A stretch of 64,000 nt of DNA from Gonium pectorale (GCA_001584585.1 LSYV01000040.1:257006-321005); one strand, 5' to 3'. Positions 36,971-57,233 are shown, counted from the first letter of the stretch. The notes: a model not told the origin generated them from the letters alone. A program made the numbers and translations.

Positions 36971-38200
36971 TGCCGCTGTCCTCCGGTTTACATAAGCTCC
37001 GCGTCTTTTTCGACGCTCAGCACGTCAGTAGGAGCGTCAAAGTGAGCCAATAACCAACATGCAGGTATTGACGTACTGGCACCCGGCAACACCACTTGCC
37101 CAGATAACCCGTGACACATTTGAAGACATGCACCGTACAAGCAGAACTTCCCGCACTCCGCACAATTGAATGAAACAACGCAATCGTGCCTCCACCGCAT
37201 GTAAGGCCGTAGTATATTTCGCCATCCGCACTATGCCCCCTCCTACGAAGCAACCTAGTGGAGGTGCAGATTCGTGCCCGCCACCAGGCGCCATGCACAA
37301 TCACACTGACTGGCCATGTGCGCACAACGCTGCGCAACGACAAAGCTCGCCCGTGTTGTCTGGCGCGGCTGAGGGAGGAGCGGCCCACGGGTCGGCTGGG
37401 ATGCGTTTTTCCGACCTACCCGCACGCTAGCGCTTGCTCGACACCGGCCTCCCTTTGTTTAATAATGTGTGTGGAGTCCGCAGAAACTTCAAGCACACTG
37501 GTTGGCCTGTGCAAATGCAAGGCAGCTATCGTACATCAAGTATCGCGACAACTTGTCCAACAGTGCCCAACGTTCCAACTGTACGTAGCATGCCGCACGG
37601 CCGTGCCACAAGGCCATGCCGTAAAACGCGCCCAGCCCACGGTCGGTTGCATGCAATTGTGCAGTGACATGCATCGGATTGCGTACCGGGTGCGCTGTGC
37701 AGACCCGAATGCGAATCGACGCTAAGCCACTACCGCCCCGTCTCCTTCGTGTCACCCGCTCCGTCTGGCGCCAGCGTCCGGCGCCAGCTGCGGGGCGCCT
37801 CCCGGCCCGCCCACAGCGGCCGCCACCTGCAAGCAGACGATCAAATTCGATCGTGCGCCACATTCAGGACCCATCACCTAGCAGTATGGTGGCCGCGTGT
37901 TCTACATGCGTAACAGCGTGCTTGAACAGCCCTGCAAAAAGGTATGGTGGCCGTGTGTGTGTGCATGGCGATGCACGGGGTGGCTTATCCCGCACGCAGG
38001 GGATACAGGGCGGGATACATCGCGGCAGCAGGCCCCTACACACGGCAACCCATAGCACCGCGACGCTGTGGCTGGAGGCCAGCCACTCCTGCTCGCAACG
38101 CAGCGTCTCACACGCTCGCTCCCGGGCCCGGGCCCTGCTGGCGCACAGAGCAATCCTGCTGCACGGCGACGGCTATGGCACCTGGCGACACCGCCCTCGC
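36971..38200. other. Region without a supported gene
   Basis: Minus-strand frames at 37200-36990 (several closely spaced Cys, FNCAECGKFCLYGACLQMC) and 37680-37489 look mildly protein-like. They have no clear start or splice context and are not called. Confidence 0.35.
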
Positions 38201-38204
38201 CCAG

Positions 38205-41200
38205 CCCCAACCCCCAACCCCACCTGCAGATGTCGTCCTGCTCCGTGTCGTACACAGCAGTCGGCGCAGAGGCGGGCGGGCGGGGGGCACGTGTGAGAGA
38301 CGCAGCGGGGCGGCGTCACAGGACGTCGCTGGATAGAGCAGGGGCCCACGCTAAAGTGTGCACTACACTACACTGCCAGGGCATTGATACCCCCTGACCG
38401 GCCCGAAGCTCACGTGTCAATGCCCTGCTTCAATGGCTGTGCTACAGGACCGCCCGGCAGACTTGCACGGTGGACACATTGGAGCAGTGGGATGGCTATG
38501 TATCACCAACCCAATCCAATCTCAGGCACCGGCGACGCACCTCGGGTGCGAAGGGCCCGGCGTCGCACATCCCCGCAAATTCGACACAGGCTTCCGGCCG
38601 CATCCCTGACGGATGTTGTGCAGGAAAGGAAATGGACGGCTGTGCGGGTAAGAAGCAGGACGGCNNNNNNNNNNNNNNNNNNNNNNNNNNNNNNNNNNNN
38701 NNNNNNNNNNNNNNNNNNNNNNNNNNNNNNNNNNNNNNNNNNNNNNNNNNNNNNNNNNNNNNNNNNNNNNNNNNNNNNNNNNNNNNNNNNNNNNNNNNNN
38801 NNNNNNNNNNNNNNNNNNNNNNNNNNNNNNNNNNNNNNNNNNNNNNNNNNNNNNNNNNNNNNNNNNNNNNNNNNNNNNNNNNNNNNNNNNNNNNNNNNNN
38901 NNNNNNNNNNNNNNNNNNNNNNNNNNNNNNNNNNNNNNNNNNNNNNNNNNNNNNNNNNNNNNNNNNNNNNNNNNNNNNNNNNNNNNNNNNNNNNNNNNNN
39001 NNNNNNNNNNNNNNNNNNNNNNNNNNNNNNNNNNNNNNNNNNNNNNNNNNNNNNNNNNNNNNNNNNNNNNNNNNNNNNNNNNNNNNNNNNNNNNNNNNNN
39101 NNNNNNNNNNNNNNNNNNNNNNNNNNNNNNNNNNNNNNNNNNNNNNNNNNNNNNNNNNNNNNNNNNNNNNNNNNNNNNNNNNNNNNNNNNNNNNNNNNNN
39201 NNNNNNNNNNNNNNNNNNNNNNNNNNNNNNNNNNNNNNNNNNNNNNNNNNNNNNNNNNNNNNNNNNNNNNNNNNNNNNNNNNNNNNNNNNNNNNNNNNNN
39301 NNNNNNNNNNNNNNNNNNNNNNNNNNNNNNNNNNNNNNNNNNNNNNNNNNNNNNNNNNNNNNNNNNNNNNNNNNNNNNNNNNNNNNNNNNNNNNNNNNNN
39401 NNNNNNNNNNNNNNNNNNNNNNNNNNNNNNNNNNNNNNNNNNNNNNNNNNNNNNNNNNNNNNNNNNNNNNNNNNNNNNNNNNNNNNNNNNNNNNNNNNNN
39501 NNNNNNNNNNNNNNNNNNNNNNNNNNNNNNNNNNNNNNNNNNNNNNNNNNNNNNNNNNNNNNNNNNNNNNNNNNNNNNNNNNNNNNNNNNNNNNNNNNNN
39601 NNNNNNNNNNNNNNNNNNNNNNNNNNNNNNNNNNNNNNNNNNNNNNNNNNNNNNNNNNNNNNNNCGGCCTAACCCTGGGGAATCACTTGGCGGGGGGCGC
39701 CACCGGTGAGGCCCCAGAGGCAGAGGTTTTCGGCTCGTGCAAAACCTGCCTCATACCTAGCACCGGCATCCCCACCCGCACCGGCAGCAGTGCAGTGCAG
39801 TAAACGAGTTGATAGCCCATAGCCGGTGAGCCGCAGGGCTCGCTTGTGGCGGTCGGCCCTCCTCACCCCAAGCCAACTGTGATCCTCCCGAACCGTACCG
39901 GCAGCGGCTGCGTCCCGTACGTCCTGCAGGTACTGCTGCGCGTGGGCGACCTCCGCGCGGTCCAGCCTGCGACCAACAGCGAACAGCGCATATGCAGCAC
40001 ATCAGAGGATGCGCGTCTGGGTTTGAGTGTCGGTCGGTGTGCGGGCGCTGCAGGGTTAAGGTGGCAGGGGACGTGGTGCCCTGCAGCACTGCCGGGCCTC
40101 AGCGCTGCGCGTTATGGCGTGTGAGCAGCGCCAGTGCAGCTGGGTGCAGCACACAGCCCCTTGCCCCTGGCTCTACGGCCGTGCAGAGACAGGTGGTTGT
40201 TCCGTTGCCAGGTCTCCCACCGCTGGAAGAGAGGGATGGAGGGAGCCAACTCGCCGCGCGGGTCGCACCTGCGCCCGAACCTGTAGCCTAGCCGCCCTCC
40301 CGCCAAACCCGTAGTCACCTTGGCCACCGTGGCGGCTGCAAGAGGTGAGCGCGAGACCAAAGCATAGTACCGTGAAAAGCTTCCGGCAAGACAAGTCTCC
40401 GGCTAGGAAGGAACATCGGTAACCGTGCCATGCACGGTCGGTCCCTATCGCGGTGCACGGTGTACGGCGGGTGGTGCCCTCACCCAGGGGCCCGATGGGT
40501 GACGCGACAAGCGCCGCGGTGCTCCCCACCGCAATCCGAGTGGCGAGCCAGGAGAGCGCGCTGTACAGACCAGGGACGTCTTCCTGTAGCGAGGGCACCG
40601 TGCGTGAGATTCCCTGGGTGGGGTCGATGTATTTCGGCGCAGCCCATCCTCCAGAGACGCCTGTAGGCCTGCTAGACCTGCCGCCCCGCCAGTGCGTTGT
40701 TCCATACGCGATACGAAGAAGCTCCACTGCAGTACGTACGTACGTACGGCACGTGGCACGCTGCACACAAGTACGGAAGCACCCGCGACCAGCACGGCAC
40801 CTCCGCCACAGCACTCATGGTGGGTGCGCCTTTGCGATACAGCAATTATACGCGGCCCACGCCACGTACCCGCGGCCAGCCCCGCGCCGGGGCTCCGAGC
40901 ACAACCTGCTCCACCTCCGCCGCCCGCCGCCGCAGCCGCCTCTGCTCGCGCCACCGGCTCCCGCCCGGCAGACCAGCCAGCACACGCAGCACCCGCTGCG
41001 GCACCGCGCGGATCAGGCCACGGGGCTGGTGGAGAGCGTGCGGGCCACGGCCACCGGGGCGGGCCGTCGAAGGTACGGCGGCAGCGGGTGACTTGGCAGC
41101 CTGCTGCGGCTCAAGCGAGGATGAGGGGATGTGCTTGACTCGTCGGCGGCCGGCCAGGGTCCTGGCTTCATCATCGACAACCGTCGCTGAGTGCCCGCCA

Positions 41201-41211
41201 CTGAGGGCCAT
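38205..41211 (-). CDS. Candidate unrecognised gene spanning the assembly gap
   Basis: Several minus-strand segments look like exons. One near 41050-40870 is Arg-rich and ends at a GTACGTG donor. One near 40640-40492 (SALSWLATRIAVGSTAALVA) is hydrophobic, perhaps a membrane segment, and ends at a GTGAGGG donor. One near 39990-39910 follows a GCAG acceptor (LDRAEVAHAQQYLQDVRDAA). One near 38290-38215 (AVYDTEQDDIC) ends AG|GTGGG. No family is recognised and I cannot tie the exons into a single phase because of the 1-kb gap. It may be a real gene, part of one, or chance. Confidence 0.3.
38665..39664. other. 1000-N assembly gap
   Basis: Exactly 1000 Ns, a conventional scaffold gap of unknown true size. 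Any open frame crossing it is an artefact. Confidence 0.99.
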
Positions 41212-41349
41212 GGAGCACTCCCGCAGGCGCTAGGTGATTAGGTGTCCTGGGTCCAAATGCAGACACGCAGGAGTGTTCGGTACTCAACACGTCATCCAAG
41301 TTTCGCCCTCGGTAGCCTAGGGATAGGTCATGTTATCCTAGTTACATTC

Positions 41350-42950
41350 CGAGCATCAAGCCATGGCCAAGGCTAAGTGGACAGGCTGGGTGGGAACGGC
41401 CGGTGACCATATCGCGACCCACGGGTCGGTCGACGGGACCCAGGGCCCTACCCTGGAGCGGCGAATCAGCGGCCTTTGGCCATGCTGAAAGCCTGTAACC
41501 CCAGCCGGCTCCGAAGGTGCGGTCAAATACAGCACCCAGGGTGTCAATGCACCTACCAACGCTGACGTGCAGCGCCAGGCCGACAGGGTCCGGCGTTGTG
41601 CACTGGACTCTGGCGCCGCATCCGGAAGGGGGGGACCCAACGCCGACCACGGCCAACCCACACGTCCCAACGCAACCTCACCCGCCTGGAAGTGCGGTGC
41701 AGCCCGGAAGGGGCTCATCACCACCCGCGTGATGTTCAGGAAGTACCCAGGTCCCAACTGGACCTGCGTCGTCACCAGCGAGCAGCGTGGGAGCCGGGTG
41801 AAGCTCGGCATCAACACTGTGAGCGCATCTATTCACAAAACGGCCGACCGGCTGCTGCGATGCGTGAGTGTTGCCGTATTGGTGTGTGCCCTTCTGTGCG
41901 CATAGAGGCATCTAGGGTTGAGTTTGCGAGCTGTAAGTGAGTGCTGTACGTATGTGCACGACACGCACCCCACAGGACCGCCATACGGGATTTGCAGGTG
42001 TGTGACTAAGTGTGTGGGGTGGTGGCGCAAATACCTTGCGCGAGGGTACGTGCTTGCCAACCCCGCCGTACCCGCCTGACCATGAACACTGGCAGACTGC
42101 TATTACATTTACATCGCAGTCCCCACCCCGCACGGGGCTCTGTATGCACCGCCGCCTCTAGGTGCGGGTCCTTACATGTGCAGCTGTGCGAGTGCGCCGC
42201 CGCACTCAACCGTCGGAGGGCGCAAGCGTTGGCCGGGCTCAGCAAATCCAGGGGGCCGCCCATACAGGGCGAGCGGCGCCTCTTGCCAGCGACCCCGCCT
42301 CTCGCCTACGTCCTACAGACTACAGATTACAGGCTCCCCAGAGGGGCTGCAGGCCACACGAGCCGATTGGCTCCCGACCTGCCATAGCAGAGTGGGTGAA
42401 ACACCCGTTGTCTTAGCCGTGAGGCCCAGAACAAGAAACACAAAGAGCACCACGTGACACAGACACCAACTTGGCGCTGTGGGACACGTATGCAAAATGG
42501 GCAATGGGCAATTGCAGAAAAGAACCTGAGCGGTTCGTGGGTTTAGTGTGTATTGGTGTGAGAGAAACCACCCATACGGCAACAACCGTAAAGGTATGCT
42601 GCCACACAAAGAAGAGAACCGGAAACGGGGAAGGCACACATACCTGTCCGCGTCCTAGCCCGAAGTCCAAGATGGGCCAGTTTTTTCGTTGCATGCTACC
42701 TCATGACCATGAATTTGCGCGCCAGCAGCACAGGCGTCGGGATGGAAGTCCAGTCCGACTCCAACATGTGAATCGCTGGGAATGAACGGCCACTCGGATA
42801 CGAGCATCTGCCAGGGGCTGCAGTCGTTTCGGCTCCATTCGCACACTAAACTACTGGCTGTCCAGCGAGGGCGTTATCCCCAAAGCCCCCCAGGGCGCTC
42901 ACGTACTGCTGAAGTGTTTGTAGTACAAGAGCCAACGCTCCAATCCTAAC
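41350..42950 (-). pseudogene. Broken third copy of the receptor-kinase 5' end
   Basis: On the minus strand, 42900-42655 resembles the first ectodomain exon of the plus-strand receptor kinase (SDWTSIPTPVLLARKF, then a GLRARTRTG-type out-of-frame match). It has no signal peptide, an in-frame stop in the region matching QCANGFEL, and further frame breaks. Exon 2 is well kept at 41817-41690 (VTTQVQLGPGYFLNITRVVM). A third block near 41600-41500 (CIDTLGAVFDRTFGAG) matches CIDTLGAVLDRNLGAG at about 48030 in the plus-strand copy. Nothing similar to the later ectodomain, transmembrane or kinase exons follows, so this is a truncated, dead duplicate. Confidence 0.75.
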
Positions 42951-43737
42951 GTAGCCACGCACATCGTTCTAATCTCGATGGATCCCTGAAAAGCGCATCT
43001 GAAGCACTGCCGAGTGGCTTACTCATGTATGGCAGCCTTGTCAGTACATCCTTCCTTTCAAGAAACGCGTCAGGACAAGTGCAATATGATACAACGAGTT
43101 TAGTCGAAGTGTCATATATGGAGGCTTGCAATGAAACCAATACGTCTGGAATCTGTACATTACATCACGTGGGCGCAGTGCAGGGGAGACTTCCCTGGCG
43201 CAGTGTTTTTGCGACATCGAGAGCGAGCGTTACACGAAGTTGCCCGGAAATGTTGTTTCCGACCATGCGGCTTGCAACTCTATGCCACTCCTGCCGTGCG
43301 CACCAGATACTTGAAGGCTTGCTGTCGACCCCAGGCCCTCCCCCCCCATGTAAAACAGTCCCATGCAAAGGACCGAAAAATGTGGTGCACGCCAGGGTTT
43401 TCCCATGGCTGCTTCCCCTGGCTGCTTCCCCTGGCTGGTTCTCATGGCTTTCCCACGATACCTTGCCGGTGGCCCAATGTCCGTGCTGTCCTGCTGCACC
43501 CAACGCTGGCTGCATGGTTGCGATTGCAGGCCACGTTGCCGACTTCCCATTCAGGTGTTCGGTCGCGGAAGTGGCGCAACGAACGCTTACGGGAAACCCG
43601 CCGAGCTTTCGGTGGAGCCCGCCCTGCGGGCGGGATCTATCATGCAGCCCCTAGCAGGATCCGAGGCCCTGCTATTCGTTCACCCAACCGAACGCGATCC
43701 CAAGGCGTTCGTCCCAAACCGCCAAAACGGCGAATCT
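42951..43737. other. Stretch without a gene, with a short tandem repeat
   Basis: No supported exon. A 13-bp tandem (ggctgcttcccct) repeats near 43410-43440. Confidence 0.5.
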
Positions 43738-45667
43738 TCTGTTGATCCTTGAGCGCATCGTTAGCTCCATGGAGCCCAACGAGCGGCATGCTCTCTGCGA
43801 CCGCTCAACAAGGCTGCGGCGCAGCTCTTCCGCGGGCCACGCCACGCCACCGTCCACCTTTCGCGCCCCGTCCCGCACCACGCCTTTGCGTGGCGCTGGG
43901 GTGCCGGGAGAAGCCCTGGGGCGCATTCCTCTCCCGACCGTGCAAACAACTGGCTGAGCGCTGAGGGTGGAAAGGAGGCCACACACGGCCTCTCCCTCAG
44001 GCAGCGGCAGCTGTTGCTGCGCCTCACGGCGGTCAGCGGCAGTACCCACAACATGCAAGTGGCGCTGGTGGCCGCAGGCTGCATGCCGACCGATGCAGTG
44101 CGAGCGGCGGCGGCCGCTGCAGACCAGCTGGCTATGTGCCTGTGGCTCATGGATCGGGACCGGCGCAGCCCCACGCCCGCCCTGCTTGCGGCCGCGGAGG
44201 CGGGACAGCAGCACGTCTGCGACTGGCTGCTGCGGCACTGCCAAAGCCTGGGCTACTTCTCCAGGTTCGACGCGGTCACGGCCGCCCTGCGTGTGGCGGC
44301 CACGCAGCCCTCGCGAAGGAGCGGCTGCTGGGCGACCTGAGAGTACACTACTTGGCGCGCCGCCCCGGCGCAACCCGAGATGTGCTCGAAGCCGCTGCGG
44401 CGTACGGCTGTGGCCTGTCCAAGCTGGAAAGGCTGTGCCACGAGTGACAAGGCGTGGCAGCGCCCCGTGCACAAGGGGAGCAACAAGTGCAGCAGCGGCT
44501 GGATGAGGGGGCCAAGGCCCGGATTATGGCGGCTGCGGCCTGCAGCCCCACACCCACCTGGCGCACCAAAGTGGAGTGGCTCCGCGCGTAAGGGTTCCCC
44601 AGCCAGGAGGGCTGACGCGTGCGGCCGTGTCCTGGGCTGCTGCCCCGGTGACGCGGCAAGCCGCCTGGAGTGGCTGGGGGCGAGCAGGTTCCCGGTGACC
44701 CCGGAGCTGGTGCCTGTGGCAGCGGGCGCCGGAAACATGAAGGCATTGCTGCACCTAATGGACAGGATCATCTGGAAGGACGAGAGGGCGTCGTGGAGAG
44801 AGTCCTACATCCGTTGGGCGGTATTTGAGGCTGCCAGTGGCGGCCACACGTCTGTGGTGGTGTGGCTGGTTGAGTCGTCGGACGTGGACCTGACGCTGGG
44901 CCCGGGCTTCATTAACGCCGTGGCGGCGTCCGGCAGCCGGGAGCTACTGACCTGGGCACTGGAGAATGGCGGCTGGTGGGACGATGGCACGTTTGCGGAG
45001 GCCGCAAAGGGTGGCAACGGTACGGCGATGGAGTGGCTACTGGAGCGGGGCTGCCCATGGGGGGTAAGCGACGGCAGGCGAGGTCGGGCAGAAGAGCTAA
45101 GAGAGAGAGAGGAAGGGCCCGCGGGCCCGCGTAGACCGTGACACACCCTGCGCGTGGGCGGGCAGGGTTGCACATGTAACCCCGGCGTATGGTACGTCAC
45201 TGTCGGCTCACTTTGAGAGTACTAACAGAGCGCCGGTGATACTCGATGGCCAACAATCCATCGCTCGTGTGGTCCAAGGCCGCGACATTATTGAATGTGC
45301 ACCGTGCTGTACGTGCAGAGTCGTATCACGTACGGCTTTGCGTGCGGCGTAGGCGTCGTGACCCCTTCCCCAGCCACCCGTGCGCATCCCGTCCCAACCG
45401 CAGGACTGCGGAGACGCGTACGCCAACGCTGCGCTGGCGCATGACTGGGCGACCCTCCGCCTCCTTAGGCGGCTGCGATGCCCCTGGGGCCCGCGCGGGT
45501 ACGTGTTCAGCAGGGCCGTCTCCAAGGGCGCCGCGCTGCCCGTGCTCCGGTGGCTCCTGGAGCAGGGGTGTCTGGTGAAGCGGCGCCACATCTGGCGCCT
45601 GATGCTGGGTGCGGAGAGGCCAGACGCAGATGACATTCTTGACATGGTGGCGATGCAGATACCGTAA
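43738..45667 (+). pseudogene. Decayed F-box-like/ankyrin repeat gene
   Basis: The start resembles the F-box-like leader of a large volvocine family of ankyrin proteins (LERIVSSMEPNE, then SLRPLNKAAAQLFRGPRHAT and VPHHAFAWRWG). It is followed by ankyrin-like repeats with the usual (C/E)WL(L) core: VCDWLLRHC (44213), VVVWLVESS (44855), MEWLLERGCPWG (45030) and LRWLLEQGC (45545). The frame breaks near 43790, again near 44315, meets TGA at 44445 and TAA at 44589, and shifts twice more between 44595 and 44650. A clean intron (donor after CCATGGGG near 45063, acceptor before GACTGCGG near 45403) joins the last two exons, and the final TAA is at 45665-45667. Several independent lesions argue for a pseudogene. 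Ankyrin repeats bind proteins and the F-box would link to SCF ubiquitin ligase, but no product is expected. Confidence 0.7.
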
Positions 45668-46377
45668 GTTAATGAGCTGGCTTCCTGCGGCCCTTTTGCC
45701 GAACGAAGTCATACCCGGGAATGTGCAGCTTGGGGCATATTGTTATGGGCTTGCGGACGTCAGCGGCGAGTGCGGCCAGGACGCAACTGTGGGTCGTTCT
45801 TGTACCGTACTGAATATTCCGTGCATACGCATGGAAGGCCAGCAACGGTTTCAGCTGACGATTGGGTGCCCGTACTGGGGCCCGTATTGCGGCACACCTG
45901 ATACATGAACGGTTGCCCGCTGGTCAAAAGGTGTTGAAGCCTCTAGAATCATCCTCAAGCATGGGAGCTGGCGGTGCGTGCCTTGCGCGATAGATTTTTG
46001 ATGTCTGTCTGCCTGTCTGTCTGATGCCGGAGCCATGTGCTATTTTTTCCTGTGCTATGGCTGGGTCTGTGGGCATTCGCGTATACTGCAGCCTGGCGTG
46101 TCCGTATGAGTGAAACGTTGCAATGAGCGAGGGTGTCCAGAAGACTGAGTAGTAACTGTTATGTTAACTGTAGATTAGATCGACAACTGCCAGCCGACCC
46201 GTCGGCCCCGGCCTCTGTAGTCCGTCTCCCAGCCAGCCACCTAGCCGGGAGCGCACGAGCGCCTGGTGCAGCCTGGACGCCTCCGCCGATAAAACGTGCA
46301 CAGGATCCCTCATCGGAGACACGCACAGTGCCAGCACAGCCTAACTCCCCTCCTTGCTTCCAGCCGGGGAACTCACG
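45668..46377. other. Intergenic stretch
   Basis: No exon recognised. A small tetranucleotide run (gtctgcctgtctgtctg) is at about 46005-46022. Confidence 0.5.
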
Positions 46378-46860
46378 ATGCGGCCCATTCAGGCGGGTGA
46401 GCTGGACTGGCGGGACCTGCTTTGGGGTATGTACGTTGGGTTCGGTTGTCTGATCTACGTGCCTTGACGGAATCCCCCAACCGAGCTAGCACCAACCCGT
46501 ACATGCCTCGGCACCCCCTTGTGCTTGGAGTGCCTGAGCGATACCTGTGGTTTGGCTGGCCCCAAAGCTGACATGGCATGACACTGTTGAGACATGGCCC
46601 CGCAGCGGCTAGCTGCCCCCAGTCCGAAGCACATGCAAACGTAACCCTCGTAGCCCGCTGTCCCCTGCGCTTTCGGTGTCCTCTGTTCCGCCGTCAGGCC
46701 CGTCAGGGTTGGCCAGGGGAGTTCGAGCTGAGGCGGCACATGCAGCGGCGCTGGCGGCACGTTCTCGCTCTCGGCCCCTGCCGCACTGAACTGCCCCACC
46801 TTGCACCGTTATATCCTCGCAGTGATGCGAGCGCTGAGGGTCGTCGGGTAAGTTGCAAAA
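46378..46860 (+). CDS. Possible small unrecognised gene or exon pair
   Basis: The ATG at 46378 opens MRPIQAGELDWRDLLWG, and a GTATGT donor follows. A second candidate exon after a GTCAG acceptor near 46698 reads WPGEFELRRHMQRRWRHVLA. The composition is protein-like but there is no homology I recognise, and the far end is not defined. It could be a gene fragment in this debris-rich interval. Confidence 0.25.
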
Positions 46861-47189
46861 GAACCTCTGTGTTGGTTGCTGTCGTACATGACGCTCAGCG
46901 GTTGCCTTTATCCTGTGATCTTGGGCTTGGTATTAGAAATAACGGCGTGAATTCTCTGTAAAGCCGTGTACAGCGATGCTTGTCGATAGCCGTAAGCCGT
47001 TCCCTTCTCTCAAGGAAACCGTAGTCTGGGATAGCTGTACAGGGGGCCTCACCTTTGAGTATTAGAACGCTAGGTTTCTTATTTCCAACGCACAACATAT
47101 TGTACTACGCAGAGTTTCACTGAAACAGCTATCTGATAATGAATTGAAAGCGTTAACGGGTAACCGGTATCTCCCGTTAGTTCACGCTA

Positions 47190-54452
<7,263 letters not shown>

Positions 54453-57233
54453 GTGGGGCCACTCAGCTGGTTGTAGCCTTGTGGGCTTCGTCCGTTGCGA
54501 GGACGCCCAGACCACCAGACCGGTATCCTTTCGTCGTCCAAGGCACTCGTCCGAAAGGGATACGCCGCAAGTGAGAAGGGCACCCACACGTACAGACGTA
54601 CCCTAAGGCGAGACTTCACGAGCGAAGTTGGCAGGGGTTCATACGGGTCCAAGCCCGGGTTCATCTACCGTGTCCGGCACTTTGAGCAACTTCGTATCAT
54701 AGCAATCGGTGCTGGTAATATGCTTTCTGCATCTTTCATCTCGCCGCCACGCGGGCATTGCACCCTGCCTGCGTGGGCACCCACGATGCCGTACCCTGCA
54801 CGTGTGTTGTCGTGCCACGACGTTACGTTGGAGCATCGTTACGTCGCCGCGTGCATGCTCGCCGTCGCGCGCATTTGATCGGTTGGTCGGCAACTGCTCA
54901 TCTGGCCACCGGCCGTGGGAACGTCGCCATGTTTGATTTAAGACTCTGATGGCCTGCCCGACGCAGCAAACTTGTCGTAAAGGTGATGATTGCATAGGGC
55001 ATCTGAGACATGCAAATGAGACACACCGTGTGAAGTACTTGCCGTATACATGCCGTATACATGCCATGTGAAGTACATGCCGTATAAGATCGTTCGTACT
55101 TTGTCGATTGGAATTGTTCTCATGTCATTGATGTCAGGAACGAGGCCAGCACGGTAGACCCTCGTTCTTTACCCCTGAGGCCAGGAAGGAAGCTGTACGG
55201 CGGCTGTGGCCGTTGGGACTGCAGGCCCAATATTTCGATGTGGTGCGTCTGACAACACAGCAGGCGTTGCTTTTCGGGTGTTTCCATGTGGCTGCGCAGC
55301 ACATACCGCACCTTCGGTCCGGTTTCGGTCAAGCCTCGGAGGGAACATGGCTGACCCCACTATGTAACTGGATTGCCAAAAGGCGTGGGCTGCTGCGGGT
55401 TCGACCTTCTTCGTGGCTTACTCTCCCCTGCTCTGCTTTGTCAGCTTCACACGTCTCCCTATGCAGCTCAACCTAAAAACCTTGCAGTACACCAGGTGAA
55501 GTCCGACAAACCGGGTAAGATGGTAAGCCGATCTTTGGAGGGCGGGACGTGGGGGCGGGACGAACGTCACATATCTTGTTCTGTACCCGCCCGCCCTATT
55601 CAAAACGTCGCGCCTTCGGGCGTGTATGACCGTAGAGGCGGGCTCCCTCTTTCTCTGCAGATTTCTTTTTTTTCCCTATACGTGTCTAACCCATCAACCC
55701 AGTCAGCTGCCCTAGATCGTGTTGAGCACAGACGCCATTGCTTGCGGCTTAGCCATCCCAAGTAACTGGCATCTTCGTGATGTGGACTGACGTGTGTGTG
55801 CCTTGGCCACTTCACATCCTTAACGCTGCTGGGGGGGGCACCTACGCGGACAGCCAGATACGACGGTCCAGGGCAGATAGGCCCATGGTGCATGGCCCCG
55901 TGGACCGACCCATGGTTCGCTATGTGGACGCCGACCGTGCAGCTTGTCACGGCAAGCCCACCGTAGACCTTCCTGTACATGTCTTGATGCCTTTGATAAG
56001 GATCAGGTAAAAGATCATCGACACAGGGCAAAGGCTACTGTTATGCAGCTTGTTGTATTGTGGCACCCAACACGAATGACCATTCGGTAACCATGCCCCC
56101 TGTAACTGCACCCCAACCGCTCGACACTCATTCTTACCGTTCCTCGAGCTCTTTTGCTTGAGCTTCCCACTGTCCTGTGGTCTTGGGCTCCATGGTCTTT
56201 CATTAGGGCCCATAGGCGGGCCCTTTGCGGGTGCCGTCAGGCTGGCGGTTAGCACGGAGTAACCGTTAGGCAACTGCACTCACAAAGAGGATCCCACCTC
56301 CAGGATGTCATCTGAAGGCAACCTAGGGTGAAGTGTGTGTTCTATATGATCTAGAAGGGTGAAGTGTGCGATCTATATGACCTAGGGTTAAGTGTGTGCG
56401 TGTGGTGGTGGTGATGGTGAGGGGGGGGGAGGCCATACTTGAGCCCTGCAGGTGCGGTTGACAAGGCCTCACATCCTGCGGTCCTGCATGTACCCGAGGT
56501 GTACGTGCGCGCCCGAACTTGACGCCATCTACCCAACATCAAACGCTGTTTTTGTGCTGGAAAGGCTCCTCGCGCCACAGGCTTAACGCTGGGGCAGACA
56601 AATTGCCGTGCTCTTGCACTTCACTGATAGGTAAGACCCGAGCAGTGTCCTCTAATGACGCCAAAAACAGTCGAGCCGGAGTTGGAGTGACGGTAGTTTG
56701 TCCTCAGGAAAATCTTCGTGTCAGGCTGCCTGTCAGCTAACCGCATAAAGGATTGCCAAGGAGGCATCCGTGCAACTAGAATCCCAATAAGGATATTACA
56801 CTGGTATCAAAAGGAAAGCGCCGCACAACGAGTTCAGTGCTGTGTCCAGCCAAGTCACAACACGCTTTGAAGCCAAGCTCTGCGGAACAACCGCAGTCCG
56901 GAGTCGTACGGTGTTTTGTGCATGCACGAGTCACTGTCAAGGGTCACCGCGTTCCGCCCTTGGGCTCCATATGGACTCCGCCACCTGCTGTCGCACAGCC
57001 CAGCGCGCAACCCTTCGCCTGGAGCAAGGTTGACAGCGCGGCATTCAGTCGGGTCCAAGTACCTACCCAGCTACACCCTCCTCTGCACGGGCCTCAGGCA
57101 CGAGGAATGCCCTGCAAGCCAACCCCTTCCCAAGATCATTGACACGCATCTACCTATTCCCGTCCTATCTACTGCACACGCGTCTGTTAGCTTCGGACCT
57201 CCCCCAGTCGCACGCCTCTCGCGGGCTGACTGT
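54453..57233. other. Region between the receptor kinase and V-ATPase genes
   Basis: The first 500 bp share inverted similarity with 24900-25260. TGTAAC near 55364 could be a 3' processing signal for the kinase. TTACA near 56786 reads TGTAA on the minus strand and would give the V-ATPase mRNA a 3' UTR of about 450 bp. No gene is recognised. Confidence 0.5.
55552..55670 (-). repeat. Dispersed repeat, copy 2 (about 120 bp)
   Basis: Inverted copy of 36353-36471; see that entry. No LINE 3' end is seen beside this copy, so the repeat seems able to occur separately. Confidence 0.8.

Noticed and set aside
38384..39709. A 441-residue open frame
   Set aside because: It exists only because it reads through 1000 Ns.
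40735..40752. Self-complementary (acgt)n run
   Set aside because: A short tetranucleotide microsatellite; no sign of a regulatory palindrome.
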